Notes: generated from the sequence alone by a model not told the origin. A stretch of 64,000 nucleotides of DNA from Apoda limacodes (GCA_946406115.1 OX291552.1:186001-250000); one strand, 5' to 3'. Shown: positions 9,293 to 20,990, numbered from the stretch's first letter. Translations and numbers: made by a program.

Positions 9293-11133
9293 ATGCCTCT
9301 AATAGCTATAAAATACCCGTTGTGTAACAACCACTTGTCCCTTCGTTGCAGCACCACTGCCGCAGCAAGCGCCGACTATGTTCAACCGATCACCGCGGGA
9401 TCTGGTATATATTTTAATTATATTGGAAGGATGAAAATTAACGGTGGCTCTCTTAATGTTCTCACCTCAGTAGATATATCTCACGTGAAGCCACATCTAG
9501 TCAATATAAACTTCATTCTAAAAACTGTTAGCAAATTATGCAGAGAACCCGGTCTCATTGAAGAAGCAGCGTGTCGTAGTACACTAGAGCCACTCGTAAC
9601 CCGTTTTCATGATGTCGCCAGAGAATCCGAATCCATTTCCCATTTAATAAGCAACAGAATTAAACGGTCCGCCTGGTTCGGCGGTATTGGTACAGTCTTT
9701 AAGCACATATTTGGAACATTAGATGATGCTGTCAAATATGATGAAGCCATACAAGCTGTCCAAAGTGACGAAAGAAAACTAGCTTCACTAATAAAAGAAA
9801 ATATACTAGTCACCACATCAACCTTAACGGCTTTCAATAATACTATATCAGCAATAAAAATTAATGAAGCTAGTTTAACCATGATTATCAACGAGCTTTC
9901 GGTAATGTCAAAAATCTATCTCTAGTAACCAATGAATTGGTCTTTAAATCGCGATTCTATTCCATTTTCAATAGTCTAGAAGCATCACTCTTAGCTTTAT
10001 CTTTTCAGTTAGAAGACATAACTAACGCGATATCCTTTGCGAAACAGAATATTCTTCATCCCTCAGTTATTACTCCAACCCAACTCTACCAAGAACTCGC
10101 TGATAACCATCGGCATCTGCCAAATGGCCTTGAATTGCCTTTGAATTTAGATTTAAGCCTTATACATACTATAATCAATATCTCTAAGTTAAAATGTTAT
10201 TACCTTAATGATAGAATTACATTTGTACTGGAAATACCTCTTGTTAATCCTCTAGAATATACCTTGTATCATAACTTACCTTTACCTATACCACATGACG
10301 TAGTTAAACTAGATACTTTTAGCGTAGTTTTGCCCACGGATCCTTATATTGCAATGACAAAAGACAAATCACAATACTGTAAGATGAAAAATCTGGAACA
10401 ATGTGAAAAGGTAGACAGGGACTATCTCATTTGCGAAGTTAGTGACGTTTTCTCCGCAAGCGCTAGTCATAGTTGCGAAAGTGAATTAATGACACAAGTG
10501 TTAAACAAATTACCCGTGCAGTGTGACACTAAAGTGATATATGGCGAAGTAGATTTATGGAAGCCCTTAAAAGGCAACAAGTGGATATTCGTGCAATCGC
10601 AACCTTGTAAACTGTCAATAGACTGTCAAAATGCAGAGATGACAGTTATAAACATTGCGGGCACCTTGCCAAAATCTTGCGTAGCTTATAGTAAGAGTAC
10701 TAAATTAGTTCCTAAGTCGAAACCGTTATATATTGTAAACGCCACTTTACCAAATCCTGATTTTAGTTTAATAAACGAATCCTGTTGTAATTTAGAAAAA
10801 ATAAATAAACTTATTGATGGTGTGACCCCTATTTCATTAAAAAACATAGACCTAGAAGATTTAACCTCGAATTTTAACATTCAAAACTCGCTTATCCAAA
10901 CCGCTGATAAAATCATAAATAAAGAACCGTATATACTGAAGTATGGGACACATCATTCTGTACTTACCTTTTTAATTGTAGTTTTTATTGTACTTCTCAT
11001 AATTTATAAGGCATATTCTTATTATAAGTCTAGTGGCAGCCAACGTTGTCACTCTTTTAAAAATCGCGCTAAAGAAACAAATGATTCTGAATTGAATTCA
11101 ATGTCCACACCGCGTCTAAGAGAAATAATCTGA
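9293..11133 (+). pseudogene. env: Gypsy B envelope fusion protein (F-like)
   Basis: An errantiviral envelope related to baculovirus F proteins. A likely polybasic furin-type site, RIKR, lies at 9656-9667, followed by a glycine-rich hydrophobic fusion segment (SAWFGGIGTVF). Downstream are a cysteine-rich ectodomain, the CCNL stalk motif and a transmembrane helix at about 10955-11010 with a short basic tail. One frameshift near 9890-9900 separates 9293-9925 from the frame ending at 11133. The true start is uncertain: a CAG acceptor-like site (9349-9351) after a pyrimidine-rich stretch suggests that the signal peptide begins on an upstream exon, now deleted. Apart from the frameshift the ectodomain is largely open. 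Confidence 0.87.
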
Positions 11134-11155
11134 ATTCACGTAAACTTCGGCTAAA

Positions 11156-11410
11156 AGTTACACCCCTAGCTAGTAAGTAGAAGTGCTGACAGCCGTGCTG
11201 GCTTAGCTACATACAGTTCAGTTAAGCAATAGAGTCCAGCTCGAACCTCAGTCTCCTTCCACCTTCCGACCGCGTCGGCTGCCCCTACCATTTTTCTATG
11301 AAACTATGTTTTGTGCTATTTCTAAGTTATTCTATTGTCATATTAAACAATTTAATTTTGTATTTCGAATTTTATTTTTTAAGACTCGAATTCGGAGTCT
11401 TGCTCTAACA
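11156..11410 (+). repeat. Gypsy B 3' LTR
   Basis: The segment begins AGTTACACCCCTA just after the env stop and a purine-rich tract, and ends GCTCTAACA. The ends resemble those of the element C LTR (TGTTATACCCCTA ... GATATAACA). Length is about 255 bp. Boundaries are placed by this resemblance and by position; no second LTR copy exists here to confirm them. Confidence 0.6.
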
Positions 11411-12050
11411 GTACGTTGTACCTACACTACACTATGTCCGTGACGTGCGTTTTACCTACACTACAATATACAAATGAGACTAGATTACTACCGCGACTTC
11501 GTCCGACTTGACTTTTGAAAAAAAAACTTTTAATTATTTATTGTCTAACCTACCAAAAATTTAGATTTCTCATCCAAAGCTTTTCCCCATTTTGTGGTTA
11601 TTTAAGATGCAGTTTTTTTTAAAAACTGTTATATTCAGTGCCTAAATGCTTTCTAAGATGATATTCCAGAAACGGTGAAAACTACAGAACATTATAAGAT
11701 TACCCAGTAGAAATGCGATGTAAGCACGGTGAGCGCGCCACGGTCTTGAGCAGACGCTCAATTCACTCCGAAACTCGCGAATCTGTCATTTAGTTACTCG
11801 CGGACTTCATCGCTGTGTGTAGCTGCGCAAAAATATTTAAAATTCCTTCCTGTGCAGTAATTACTTGCAGAGCAAGAACCCAGGTGTTAAATATGTCAAA
11901 AGGAGGAATATCTTTTCATTTGTGAGTAAAAAGATGAGGCACCTACTCACTGTATAGTTGACTTTCTGTGCCTGACATTGTAAAAAATAATTAAAAATAG
12001 TATTTCAATAATTTATTAGCAGGAAAGTACATGAATATATTTATAAATAA
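11411..12050. other. No gene seen; AT-rich spacer
   Basis: AT-rich sequence without a convincing ORF. A short stretch near 11675-11720 (ACAGAACATTATAAG) recurs in inverted orientation near 24040-24060, so it probably contains a fragment of a dispersed repeat. Nothing else is recognisable. Confidence 0.5.
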
Positions 12051-12988
12051 CTAGCGACCCGCCCCGGCTTCGCACGGCTGCAATGCTAATACTAACTATA
12101 CTACAGAATGTCTTTATATCCAACGTTTACAGTTTTTTTGTCATTAGACAATACAAACATGTTTTCTTTAGAAGTTACTCTTGAAAGAGCTACATATAAT
12201 TGGCCATGTGAAAAACACTCAACGCTCAAATCTTAGCCTGCAACGTTGAAAGTTTGACCCTGCGATTTATTAATGGTCATTGCAAAAGATATCTTTACTG
12301 GAAATTGTACAGGACAGGATTTTCTTCTTTAACCGGTAATTCAGCTGAAATAACACTGTCAATTTGATTTGGTCTAATTTTGTTTACTAACCACATCAGC
12401 AGATGTACATCTGGCAAACCACGTTTCTGCCATTTCTATAGTGTACATATGACAGCCCGGCGGACCGAACCGCCGGCCTCCCGGCCGGTACCGCCGCAAC
12501 CGCTGTCCCTGCATTTTAAATCTGTGATATCGTCGAAGAAATTCATTTAAATTACATGCTGTAAAGAGCCATATTAATCTATATTAAATGCACAATGTAT
12601 TAAAGGTTCTTAATTGGATAAGGATAGATGCTGTATTGCTTAAATCGCTTCGTAAATAAGCCATTATTTATCGTAAAAAGTAAATAATAAAAAATGATTA
12701 TTGTGGGTTATCCCTAAGAGAGAGACATATACCATCGCGGACTTTTTTTTAGCCAGCGTTTGCAAGGTAAGCGCAAAAATTGTGTTTATTTACGACATCA
12801 CATTAGAAACCTCTAAAATTATCAGTTTTTCTCTAATATATTATGCATGTATTATTCATATAACCTTCCTCTTGAATCACTCTATCTATTAAAAAAAACC
12901 GCATCAAAATCTGTTGCGTAGTTTGAAAGATCTAAGCATACATAGGGACAGACAGCGGGAGGCGACTTTGTTTTATACTATGTAGTGA
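12051..12988 (-). mobile_element. Internally deleted Helitron, 938 bp
   Basis: On the minus strand the element begins TCACTACATAGTATAAAAC (12988 downward) and ends in CTAG (12054-12051) after a GC-rich, hairpin-prone tail. It sits between A (complement of 12989) and T (complement of 12050), the A^T target expected for Helitrons. It contains remnants of both the Rep and the PIF1 helicase domains. At under 1 kb, against several kb for autonomous elements, it is a deletion derivative. Confidence 0.88.
12101..12435 (-). pseudogene. Helitron RepHel remnant: Rep fragment fused to helicase C-terminus
   Basis: On the minus strand, about 12435-12310 encodes QKRGLPDVHLLMWLV, the conserved start of the Helitron Rep (HUH) region. 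In a different frame, 12300-12101 encodes FAMTINKSQGQTFNV and GQLYVALSRVTS, the last motifs of the PIF1-type helicase. In an intact RepHel protein these are separated by more than a thousand residues, so nearly all of the gene is deleted. A stop also lies in the helicase part (TAG, near 12236). The product would be non-functional. Confidence 0.85.
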
Positions 12989-13044
12989 TTAGTGGTACCT
13001 GTCAGCAGTAAATTTCCTTAATTTTGCACTTAAAACCTTCTATT

Positions 13045-13764
13045 ATGGATTCACTAAGGCCAACTGTCACAGACTTGGCTGATGTTTTTAACACCCGCAT
13101 GGCTGAGTTTCAAATGGACCTAAAGAGTAAATCCACTCCTCAGGCTACTTCCACTTCATCTTCAGATATTGCAACAGAATTTGAAGTCTTCAAAAGTTTT
13201 ATCACTACTGCACTGAGTAGCCTGCAGCAACAAGTCGAGTTGTTGGCCTATGAGCTGGATAGACAGGAGATGCATATTCGATGGAAGTTTCTGCTTGTCC
13301 ACGGCATTTCAGAAGCCAAGCATGAAGACTGCGCTGCAGTTTGTGTAAAGATTTTTAAAGACAAGCGTGGTGAAGATTTTGCGAATTTTTCTACAGAGTG
13401 TATTAGCCGATGTCATCGGATGGGTCGTGACGTTAATAAATCCAGGCCGATCGTGATTAAGTTTAAAGAAGTGAGTGTGAGAGACAAAGTGTGGTTTGCA
13501 AAGACATCTCTTAAAGGTTCAGGTGTCACATTTTCCGAATTCTTGACCAAAGTTCCACATACTACTTTTTTAGTTGCACGTGAGCGCTTTGGTGTTACTA
13601 AATGCTGGACTGTATTCCTTCTTCTTCGACAGCAAACGAACCAAATAAAAAGTCGTCAATTGCGGTTAAAGCTGTTGAAGACAAAAATTCCAGACCTAAG
13701 CGTGTCAAAAAGTAATTTGATTGCTGTAGGTTCCGCAGTGTTGTTAAAACCTTCGAGTGAGTAG
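13045..13764 (+). pseudogene. LINE ORF1-like protein (nucleic-acid-binding, L1-type)
   Basis: ATG at 13045 starts a 240-codon ORF. It has a helical N-terminal half and a central block (HGISEAKHEDCAA, ISRCHRMGR, RPIVIKFKEVSVRDKVWFAK) that I recognise as the ORF1 product carried by lepidopteran non-LTR elements, similar to L1 transposase-22 domains. Such proteins bind element RNA. After FGVTKCWT the frame changes: the conserved tail (TANEPNKKS ... RPKRVKK) is found in another frame, so a deletion or frameshift occurred near 13605. The Helitron ends 56 bp upstream. No matching ORF2 follows. Confidence 0.72.
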
Positions 13765-14802
13765 TAATCGCTTGTAAAATATATTACCCTCATTTTCCTT
13801 TCTTTACTTTACTAGTCACACCACATGGATTCAGTAGAAAAATTTTGTTTAAAATTTTGAGGTTAGATTTGTTTGTTGTTGTTCTTGGTTTGACTTCTTA
13901 TATGTATCTTTTGTTTTGTTCCTAAGGTCAGGCTAAGGTCTTATATCATGCTGCCTAACTTGATGCGATTAATTTATGCGTGACGGATGTAATACATTGC
14001 AGATTACAATGAATATCTATTGCTTATATTTTGTTGTTTAACTTTATTCATAATTATTTTTGTTTTTTTTGCTTATGATAATATATATATATAATCTGTC
14101 TGCAACTTAATATATCTATTTTTATTGTTTATTTGTTATTTATTGTTTAAACTTTATGTGTAAAGAAATAATGTTTTTTATTCTCTCGGTTGACTGTAAT
14201 GAAAATAAAATAAAACAGATTTAAATCGTAAAAACTGGGCGAACGTAGGCCTTAATAAAATTGCATGGACTTACCCAAATTTTGGCGTCAGATTTTATGT
14301 TCACGGTTTATGTAGTGTATTGTGTTTCTGTTTTTGTATGTTTGTGTTTCTCTGTGTGACGTACTTATTCACTATGTATAAAATTAATACAATCAAAACA
14401 ATGTACATACGCCGCGACCTGTCAAAGGATTATATGTGACTGACTAAGATGCCGGTCCACCCAGAGTTGCGACAATCCTATTAACCTTGTCACGCGCCGC
14501 GGTCTAACTTAATAAATCTTTACAAAACAAGATTAGTGTAGTATTGAACGCACATTATAGATGATTGCGTTCAAAAACTAACGACTACAAAATTTTTGTT
14601 ATTTTTGCCTTTGATTATAATATCAAACCAGCTATACAGTCATGGTTGAACTGTAGTCTGTATTTATATTTTAATTTAAGATATTTTGGAAATAATACCT
14701 ACTTAGCTTGTTGTTATTTTTATTATATAATATAACTAACCACAGTGACAAAGGTTACTTTCTCTCTTTTTCTTCTGATTATCTTTATTATTGCTCTTTT
14801 TT
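13765..14802. other. No gene seen; AT-rich, probable LINE 3' region and spacer
   Basis: Very AT-rich, with T runs and a short TA microsatellite near 14078-14092. The first 450 bases may be the 3' region of the element that supplied the 13045 ORF1. No ORF with recognisable motifs is present on either strand. Confidence 0.45.
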
Positions 14803-15649
14803 TCAGTTTTTTGGAAGAATTTGGACAATTTTAGGCATACCCCTTATGTACTTTATACCAAGATTCTCCTCACCATTATCAGATCTCCGTTTCAGGTCCT
14901 TTTTAAGATCGTTCAGATTGGCAGCTTGTCGGGGAGTTTGGTCGGAGTAAATTTTTATAGTATCAGATTTTAAGTTCTTTTGTTTCGCAGAATATTTTTT
15001 GAAGTTTGGTCAGATTTGAAACATACTTTTAATAGCCTGGATTCTTCGGAGTCATACTTTCCAAGACGTAATAATTTATAAGGTTTAGGGCAGTCATTAT
15101 CAATATTTTTCAAGACCCTCATAACTTCCATTTTGCCCATAGTTAGCCTTTCACTGTAGGAGGTCGATATTGTTTCGGTAATACCAAATACTATGACATT
15201 TTTGCTTCTTGTATTCCGTTCATGAAGTTCAGCCATCATTTCTTCCTGCAAATTTGAGCTAAAGCTTGGTCTGGATGCACTTTTCAGTTGTTCTACGTCA
15301 GATCCTAGGATTTTAACTGCTTCTTCGTTTTTGATGTTTTTTTGTACAATGCTTGTTATTTCTGATTTCATAGCACTCTGTTCAGTTTTTAGGCTGTCGT
15401 AGTTTTGAGATCTGTTATATGTTGTTTGATTGTGCTTACGTCTTCAGAGATTTTAGTTAAAGTCTCACTCTGATTTATCGTCAGCGAAGTTAACATTGCC
15501 ATCAATTGAGACATTTCTTTACGCATTTCGCTTAATTCAGTTTTTATGAGCTCATCATCATCAAGTTGTTTACGCTTATTGCGAGATGCGATTTTTGATT
15601 GTAATTCGCCTGTTAAATCAGACGAAAATTCTGTGTTCAATAAATACAA
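14803..15649 (-). pseudogene. LINE ORF1 protein, second family
   Basis: Three minus-strand pieces form one ORF1: 15649-15389 (helical, coiled-coil-like: ELSEMRKEMSQLMAML), 15371-14970 (HERNTRSKNVIVFGI, VLRLGKYDSE-like block) and a continuation in another frame to a stop at 14805-14803 (DTIKIYSDQTPRQAANLND). Frameshifts lie near 15380 and 14975. The arrangement of coiled coil plus an RNA-binding-type core is typical of Jockey-group LINE ORF1. It is a different family from the plus-strand ORF1 at 13045. The poly-A-less 3' end of LINE-D lies immediately upstream. Confidence 0.7.
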
Positions 15650-15788
15650 ATAAAATACAAATACAAATAGTTTTTATAACAGATTTTGTGTTCTCTATGT
15701 TTTGCCGTTGATTGCGGCGTACAAATATTTAAGTATACACGGAAATACACCGTTCTAAAAAAAAAAATATTAAAACTTACAATACTAA

Positions 15789-16512
15789 TTATATTATAGA
15801 ATCACTCATAAAGTCGTTTATTGTGTAGTAACATTTTTCTGTAAGAATTGTCACTAATCTTTTTTTAAACAACTGTAATGGTAGATCCTTGATTTTATCC
15901 GGTATTTCATTGTAAACAAGTGGAGCCATTCCATAAATACTTTTACTCATAAGTGCAGTTTCGCATTTTTTTAAACATAATTTTGTTAAATGTTGAGCTC
16001 GTGTGGATCTAATTCGTCCTTTCGTCCATTTTAAAAAACGAAATGGATTGCACTTAACAAAAATACATATTTCCAAAATGTATAAAGATGGTACTGTCAA
16101 TATTTTGAGTTTTTTAAATGCAGGTTTGCAACTATCTTGAGAACACATCGCTTCTGGGCTTTAAAAACTGATTCGTTTTCGGTAGAATTACCCCAAAATA
16201 TAACTCCATATCTGTGTAATGATCCTACAGATCCGTGATAGGACATTAAAACTGCATCGAGGTTAACTTTTTTTGACAAATTATAAAGTGCATAGGCAAA
16301 TTTACTAAGCTTCTTACATATTTCTTCAGTTTGAGGTTTCCATGTTAACTAGAAATTTAGTTGTGTTTACACTTTCTAATTCAATATCTTTGTAACTGAC
16401 TTTAATTTTTTGTTGGTTTAGGCGTTGATAAAAATGCATAACTTTTGTCTTAGTTAGATTAATAATCAAATTATTTTTTTCAAGCTACTTTACCGCCTTA
16501 GCCAGTGCTTCA
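15789..16512 (-). pseudogene. LINE-D reverse transcriptase, C-terminal part
   Basis: Minus-strand continuation of RT on the left of the piggyBac insertion. It reads a thumb/C-terminal block (EKNNLIINLTKTKVMHFY near 16480-16430), then GSVGSLHRYGVIFWGNST and AQKRCVLKIV, and ends with LYNEIPDKIK-type sequence at stop 15789. Frames change near 16375 and 16120 and a stop lies in the first part, so it is broken. This region is the usual post-RT domain of Jockey-like elements. Confidence 0.8.
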
Positions 16513-16533
16513 TTAACCCTTAACTGGTATCGT
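16513..16533 (+). repeat. piggyBac left end: TTAA target plus terminal inverted repeat
   Basis: TTAA (16513-16516) followed by CCCTTAACTGGTATCGT. The right end, read on the minus strand, is CCCTTAACTGGTTTCGT, which gives a 17-bp terminal inverted repeat with one mismatch. Confidence 0.92.
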
Positions 16534-18879
16534 AAAATTGACCAACGTAACTGGTTTTGTGGGGGTCGTGCGGCCCCCATTAAAAAATAACTCCTAGGAA
16601 GCAAATGTGCGCAATTTTTGTTTAGTTTTATATAAAAAATAATAATAACAATCTTGTTTTATTGATACAAACACTTTTTTTATAAATGTAATTCTTTTAA
16701 CTTAATTACTACAAGAGATTACATAAAAATGGCAACTTTTTGGTAATTTTTTTTCTTACATGATACAAACAAAAAAAAACGATTACTTTGGTAGTCTTAT
16801 AAGATATGCTAAGATATGTATGTTTTCTTATTCCTAATACAATAAACTTTGGAAATAAAAAGAAATAATCTTCTAATCAACGTTATAAAAAAAAATCAAC
16901 AGGAATATAATCCTGAGGACTTACGAACATTATAGATGTACTAAGTTCAATCTTGACACATAAGTGACAGCGTCCTCTCTTTAGCACATTTTGCCTTGAG
17001 CTACCGGCATCTCCAGACGTAGAATTTGTTGCAGATACAGTAATAGACGCTACAAAACAATCAATTTTTCTCTCAGTTCTCGTGGGTACTCAGCTTTCCA
17101 ATTTATGATATGGTCTTTTATCAATTCTATCCCAATCGATTTTATATAGGTTTTTCGTTTCATTTTTGTTTCTGCGTTTGAACTCTTCCATAAAACATAG
17201 CAGTTTACACAAGCAATGTTCAGAATTCCAGCAAACACTACACTTGGCCAACGACGTGTTCTGCGAGCTACAGAGTAATTGGCACACTTCTGGTCCAAAG
17301 AATCTACTCCACCTTTTGTAGAATTGTAAAAATCAATTATTTCGGGTTTTCCTGACGTTTCATTGGTGGTTTGGTCATGGTGCATTGTGGAAATCATAAT
17401 TACACTCTTATTTTTTTTTGGTACAAAAGAAGCTAACGTTGTGCTAGCTGTAAATCCAAAGACGGAAGTTCCAGGTTGTCGTTGCTTTTGTGGTTGGAAT
17501 TCGGGAGGAATTTCACGTTTATTCTTTCTCAATGTCCCAACGTAAGTCAAATTCTTTTCTAGTAATATATCCACCAGCTCGACTGAAGAAAACCAATTGT
17601 CTGCTGTTATGTTTCTGTTTGATCCGAAAACTGGAGAAGCCAATTGTAGTACGGATTGTGTTGGAATGGATTGTTTACTGGTACGATCATGCTGTTTCCC
17701 TGTATATATGAAGGCGTTATATTAATAATGAGTCTTCGCATCACAAAGGCATAATATTTTTATACCGTATTTAGCCGGCTTCGATTTCATGTAAACCCGG
17801 AACAAACATCGGCCTCGGAATGGACATAGCATTTCGTCAATGGTTATATATTCAGAACAGCTGTAATTCTAATTTTCTATGAACCTGTTAAACACTTCAG
17901 AGATCAATGCCGCCCGATCTACAGTTTTTCGTTTGTCTCTTGATTCAATATCATCAAACCGAAGATTTGCCAAAATAAAAAAAAAAACTTTTCAGAGCCA
18001 TGGTCGTTCTAAAAATTTCGTGATCGGTACCGTCTGTGGCCCACAAAGATTCTATATCTTCATGCCTAGATTTGAATACTCCGGTTAGAAGCAAAAGACC
18101 AATAAAAGCCTTTATCTCCGTTTCAGAAACATGGTTTATCCAAAATGCAACCGTCTTTTTTGAGCTCTCTGTAATTTTTTCATTGGTATAATTTGTTATA
18201 ATTTGTAAAATATTCAATATATAAAATCATCTATGAGCAATTCAAATGATTCTTTGGTAGTCATTTTATTTTTAGACGCTGCTGGTCCAATCAATCCTGG
18301 TCTTTGTCTAACGATATTATGTTGACGAGAACGAGAAGGCGCTGGTGGATTTTTAGACCATTTATATTTGTTTTTTCCATAAAAACTCCTCTGACTCAGT
18401 CCTGCAACAGGTTCACCTTCACTCTCTGAAGAACATGCTCCAATCTCGGGATTTATGTCTTCACTGCCATCTGAATCGTGTGTTGGTTACTGCTCAATAT
18501 CGCTTATTCCATCGGTGTCGCAGATATCTTCTTCTGGATAGCCACTCAATACAGATTCGGAGTCAGAATCCGCGTCCGAGATATTGGATTCTATAACCTG
18601 ATCACTTAATGGTCTCGCCATCTTGTCAAAATAACTGCAAAATATACGAATACATGAAATGATATATTTACTGCAATCTTACGTAACTGGTATTGTGGGG
18701 GTCGTGCGAACCCCATAACGCACGTACCTCCGCTCTGGTAAAAGCTGCAGTGCCGAACGTTCGACACCCGCCGCGAGTCGCGACGTAATGACATTACACA
18801 AAATGGTGCAAAGTTTTAAAGGAATTAAAAAATATATCACGCGTGGGGGCCGCGCCACCCCCACGAAACCAGTTAAGGG
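16517..18879 (-). mobile_element. piggyBac-type DNA transposon, 2363 bp
   Basis: Flanked by TTAA on both sides (16513-16516 and 18880-18883), with matching terminal repeats CCCTTAACTGG. Subterminal copies of a GTGGGGGTCGTGCG motif occur at both ends (about 16560 and 18697). It carries one transposase gene on the minus strand. The insertion lies inside the LINE-D RT gene, so it is younger than LINE-D. Confidence 0.93.
16930..18621 (-). pseudogene. piggyBac transposase
   Basis: The DDE transposase cuts and pastes the element at TTAA. ATG at 18621-18619 starts an acidic N-terminus (SDADSDSESVLSG). The DDE core follows: ESLWATDGT at about 18030, [14 protein letters not shown] (first Asp) at about 17840, NITADNWFSSVE (second Asp) at about 17600 and GGVDSLDQ (third Asp region) at about 17300. 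A cysteine-rich tail (KRGRCHLC) lies in another frame at about 16980. Breaks are a TAA near 18490, frameshifts near 17954 and 17650 and a frame change at 17050. The catalytic residues are visible, but the gene is inactive. Confidence 0.9.
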
Positions 18880-18883
18880 TTAA
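18863..18883 (-). repeat. piggyBac right end: terminal inverted repeat plus TTAA
   Basis: Reads, on the minus strand, TTAA then CCCTTAACTGGTTTCGT. It pairs with the left end at 16513-16533. Confidence 0.92.
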
Positions 18884-20112
18884 TATTGTTTTGATAATTC
18901 ATATCATTCTCGTTTTTTACAATGATCGTGCTGTCATCAGCAAACAAAACCATTGGAGAATTAACTGTTATATTACTGTATATAGTAAAAATAATAATGG
19001 TCCTAATACACTTCATTGTGGTACGCCGCATTTAACAGTTTTCGCGCTGGATAAGTACTTTACTTCTATTTTTGTTTTTTTTGCATATTCTTGTAGTATA
19101 TTGATGTCGGTCTTGTAAGTATGACCTAATGAAATCTAAAATCGGTCCTCTAATACCATAGGCTGTTAATTTATCAATCAATGTATTATGATCTACGTGG
19201 TCAAACGCTTTAGTCATGTCTGTATATAATGCACAAATTTGTGTTTTTTTATCTACATTAATCATGATTTTTTTATTATATTAATATAATTGTAGGAAAA
19301 CAAAAATGGCCATATTAATTGTTTTGTTTTTTTTAAATCCCTTCTGTTCTGGACAGAGTGCGTCAACCGTAGTTCCATAATTGGAAATGGCTTAATAAAT
19401 AATTTTTTCAAAAATTTTTGCAAATATATTAACGATAAAAGCGCAATAGGCCTGTAATTTTTGAAATTTTCTTTATCCTCCTTTTTAAAGAGAGGTTTTA
19501 TTATAACTGTTTTTAGTTTGGTTGGAAATACGCCTTCTTTAATACATAAATGTATAATGTGACATAAAACGTTTGTTATGTCCGAAGCCACATATTTAAT
19601 ATTTTTTGTTGATATTCCATCATAGCCAACACTATTTGTATTTTTTAATGTTTTAATTATTCTTGCTACATCATTTTCTGTCACCGGAAACATGAACATA
19701 GATTGAGGTTGATGACTCACATCGATTTTGCATTTGGCATTTGTCGTTGTGAATTGAGATTTATTAACAAAGTAATCGTTAAAAGTGTCTGCTATCTCTT
19801 TGGGATCTGTCACTATGCCATTATTATTTCTTATTCTCTGTATAGATTCCTTAGGATAGGCGGTTTTGTTTTTATTTATTATTTGCCATGTTGCTTTTGT
19901 TTTATATTCTGCAGACTTAATGAAATGATTGTTTTGCGCTAATTGAGTCAATCTAATAATCTTTTTAAATCTTTTTGAGTAGGATTTCAAATTTTCCTTA
20001 TTTGTTTTTGTCGGCCTGAATCTATAGCGCCAAAGTAGTTTTTTCTCGTTTTTACTACATATTTTAATTCCGCGTGAAATCCAATATGGGAAACAAAGAT
20101 CATATAGCATAA
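18884..20112 (-). pseudogene. LINE-D reverse transcriptase, N-terminal and palm part
   Basis: The RT to the right of the piggyBac insertion, minus strand. Blocks in order: NSVGYDGISTKNIKY (about 19610), LFKKEDKENFKNYRPIALLS (about 19460), CALYTDMTKAFDHVDHNTL (motif A, about 19200), GVPQ (about 19020) and FADDST (motif C, about 18930). Motif A and motif C aspartates are present. Breaks include a frameshift near 19440, frame changes around 19265 and 19110 and a stop directly after GVPQ. It joins the C-terminal part at 16512 once the DNA transposon is discounted. Confidence 0.85.
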
Positions 20113-20990
20113 TAAAACTTTCATGGAATGTTTCGTATGCATCATTCGGATTGCTACATTTATAAACGTCAGTGAAAGTCAGGCTTTGTAAATATAGTTT
20201 AAATTTATTTAAATTGTCTTCATTATAATCTCTTTTTCTTATACGCCAGTATATAATGTCTTTGGTTTTTTTACAAGATGTTAGTATCTGGGCAGTGTGA
20301 TCCGAAATACCGAGGTCTATTATTTTTCTTTCACATCCTTGTTTTAGATTATGCGCAAAATTATCAATACATGTTTTGCCTAGTTACTTAGCCTAGTGCT
20401 ACTTAGCCTAGTGGGTTGTCTAATTGCAAGGTGAAGGTTATGTTGTAGGAGATAGTATTCAAAATTTATTGCGCGATTATTACGTTTTAAAATGTCAATA
20501 TTAAAATCCCCACATATAATAAATTTTTTATTATGGTTGACATTTACTGTTTTAAAAATCAAATCTAATTTGTCATAGAAAAGTTCAAATGTTTTTGTCT
20601 TTGGAGTTCTGTATATGCAAATCAAAATCACATTATGTTCTGGTAGTTCTAGGCCACAACATTCAAAAATGCCTGAAACTGAGAACTTGGATAATTTTGG
20701 TATTTCTTTGTATTGAATGCCATGTTTTATTAATATGCAGGACCCTCCTCTTTTTTCCTCATTCCATGAATAACATGCTGCCAAGTGAAAATTTGGAATT
20801 GTTAGTTAAGCTACTTGTCCGGTCATTATGAAATGTTCAGTAATACACAGTATATCCACCGGCATTTGATTTAATAAGAGGTCTTCTAAGTGTACTGTTA
20901 GTATGTCTGATTTGTTTAAAAGTCCAGCAATATTTTGATTTAAAATACGTAAGTAGTTATTTACGATAAAAACTTAGTGGGTCTTTGTAT
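20113..20990 (-). pseudogene. LINE-D apurinic-like endonuclease
   Basis: The endonuclease nicks the target DNA to prime reverse transcription. Reading on the minus strand: ILNQNIAGLLNKSD (about 20940), DILCITEHF with the metal-binding Glu (about 20850), ICGDFNIDIL (about 20500) and a GISDHTAQI motif (about 20300). These are the expected active-site landmarks in order. The main ORF is 20784-20380; an in-frame stop near 20805 and a small repeat or rearrangement near 20400-20385 break it. Confidence 0.82.

Larger units (their letters stand above)
3851..11410 (+). mobile_element. Gypsy element B with gag, pol, env and 3' LTR
   Basis: A nearly complete env-bearing Ty3/gypsy element (errantivirus type). 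The order is gag (3905), a frameshift signal (4788-4829), pol with damaged protease, RT, RNase H and integrase, env (9293-11133) and a 3' LTR (about 11156-11410). The 5' LTR and primer binding site are missing; only about 50-100 bases of leader separate gag from the env remnant of element A. It has many frameshifts and stops, so it is not autonomous. Confidence 0.9.

Noticed and set aside
17363..17711. Plus-strand ORFs over the piggyBac region
   Set aside because: They are antisense to the transposase gene and carry no recognisable domain.
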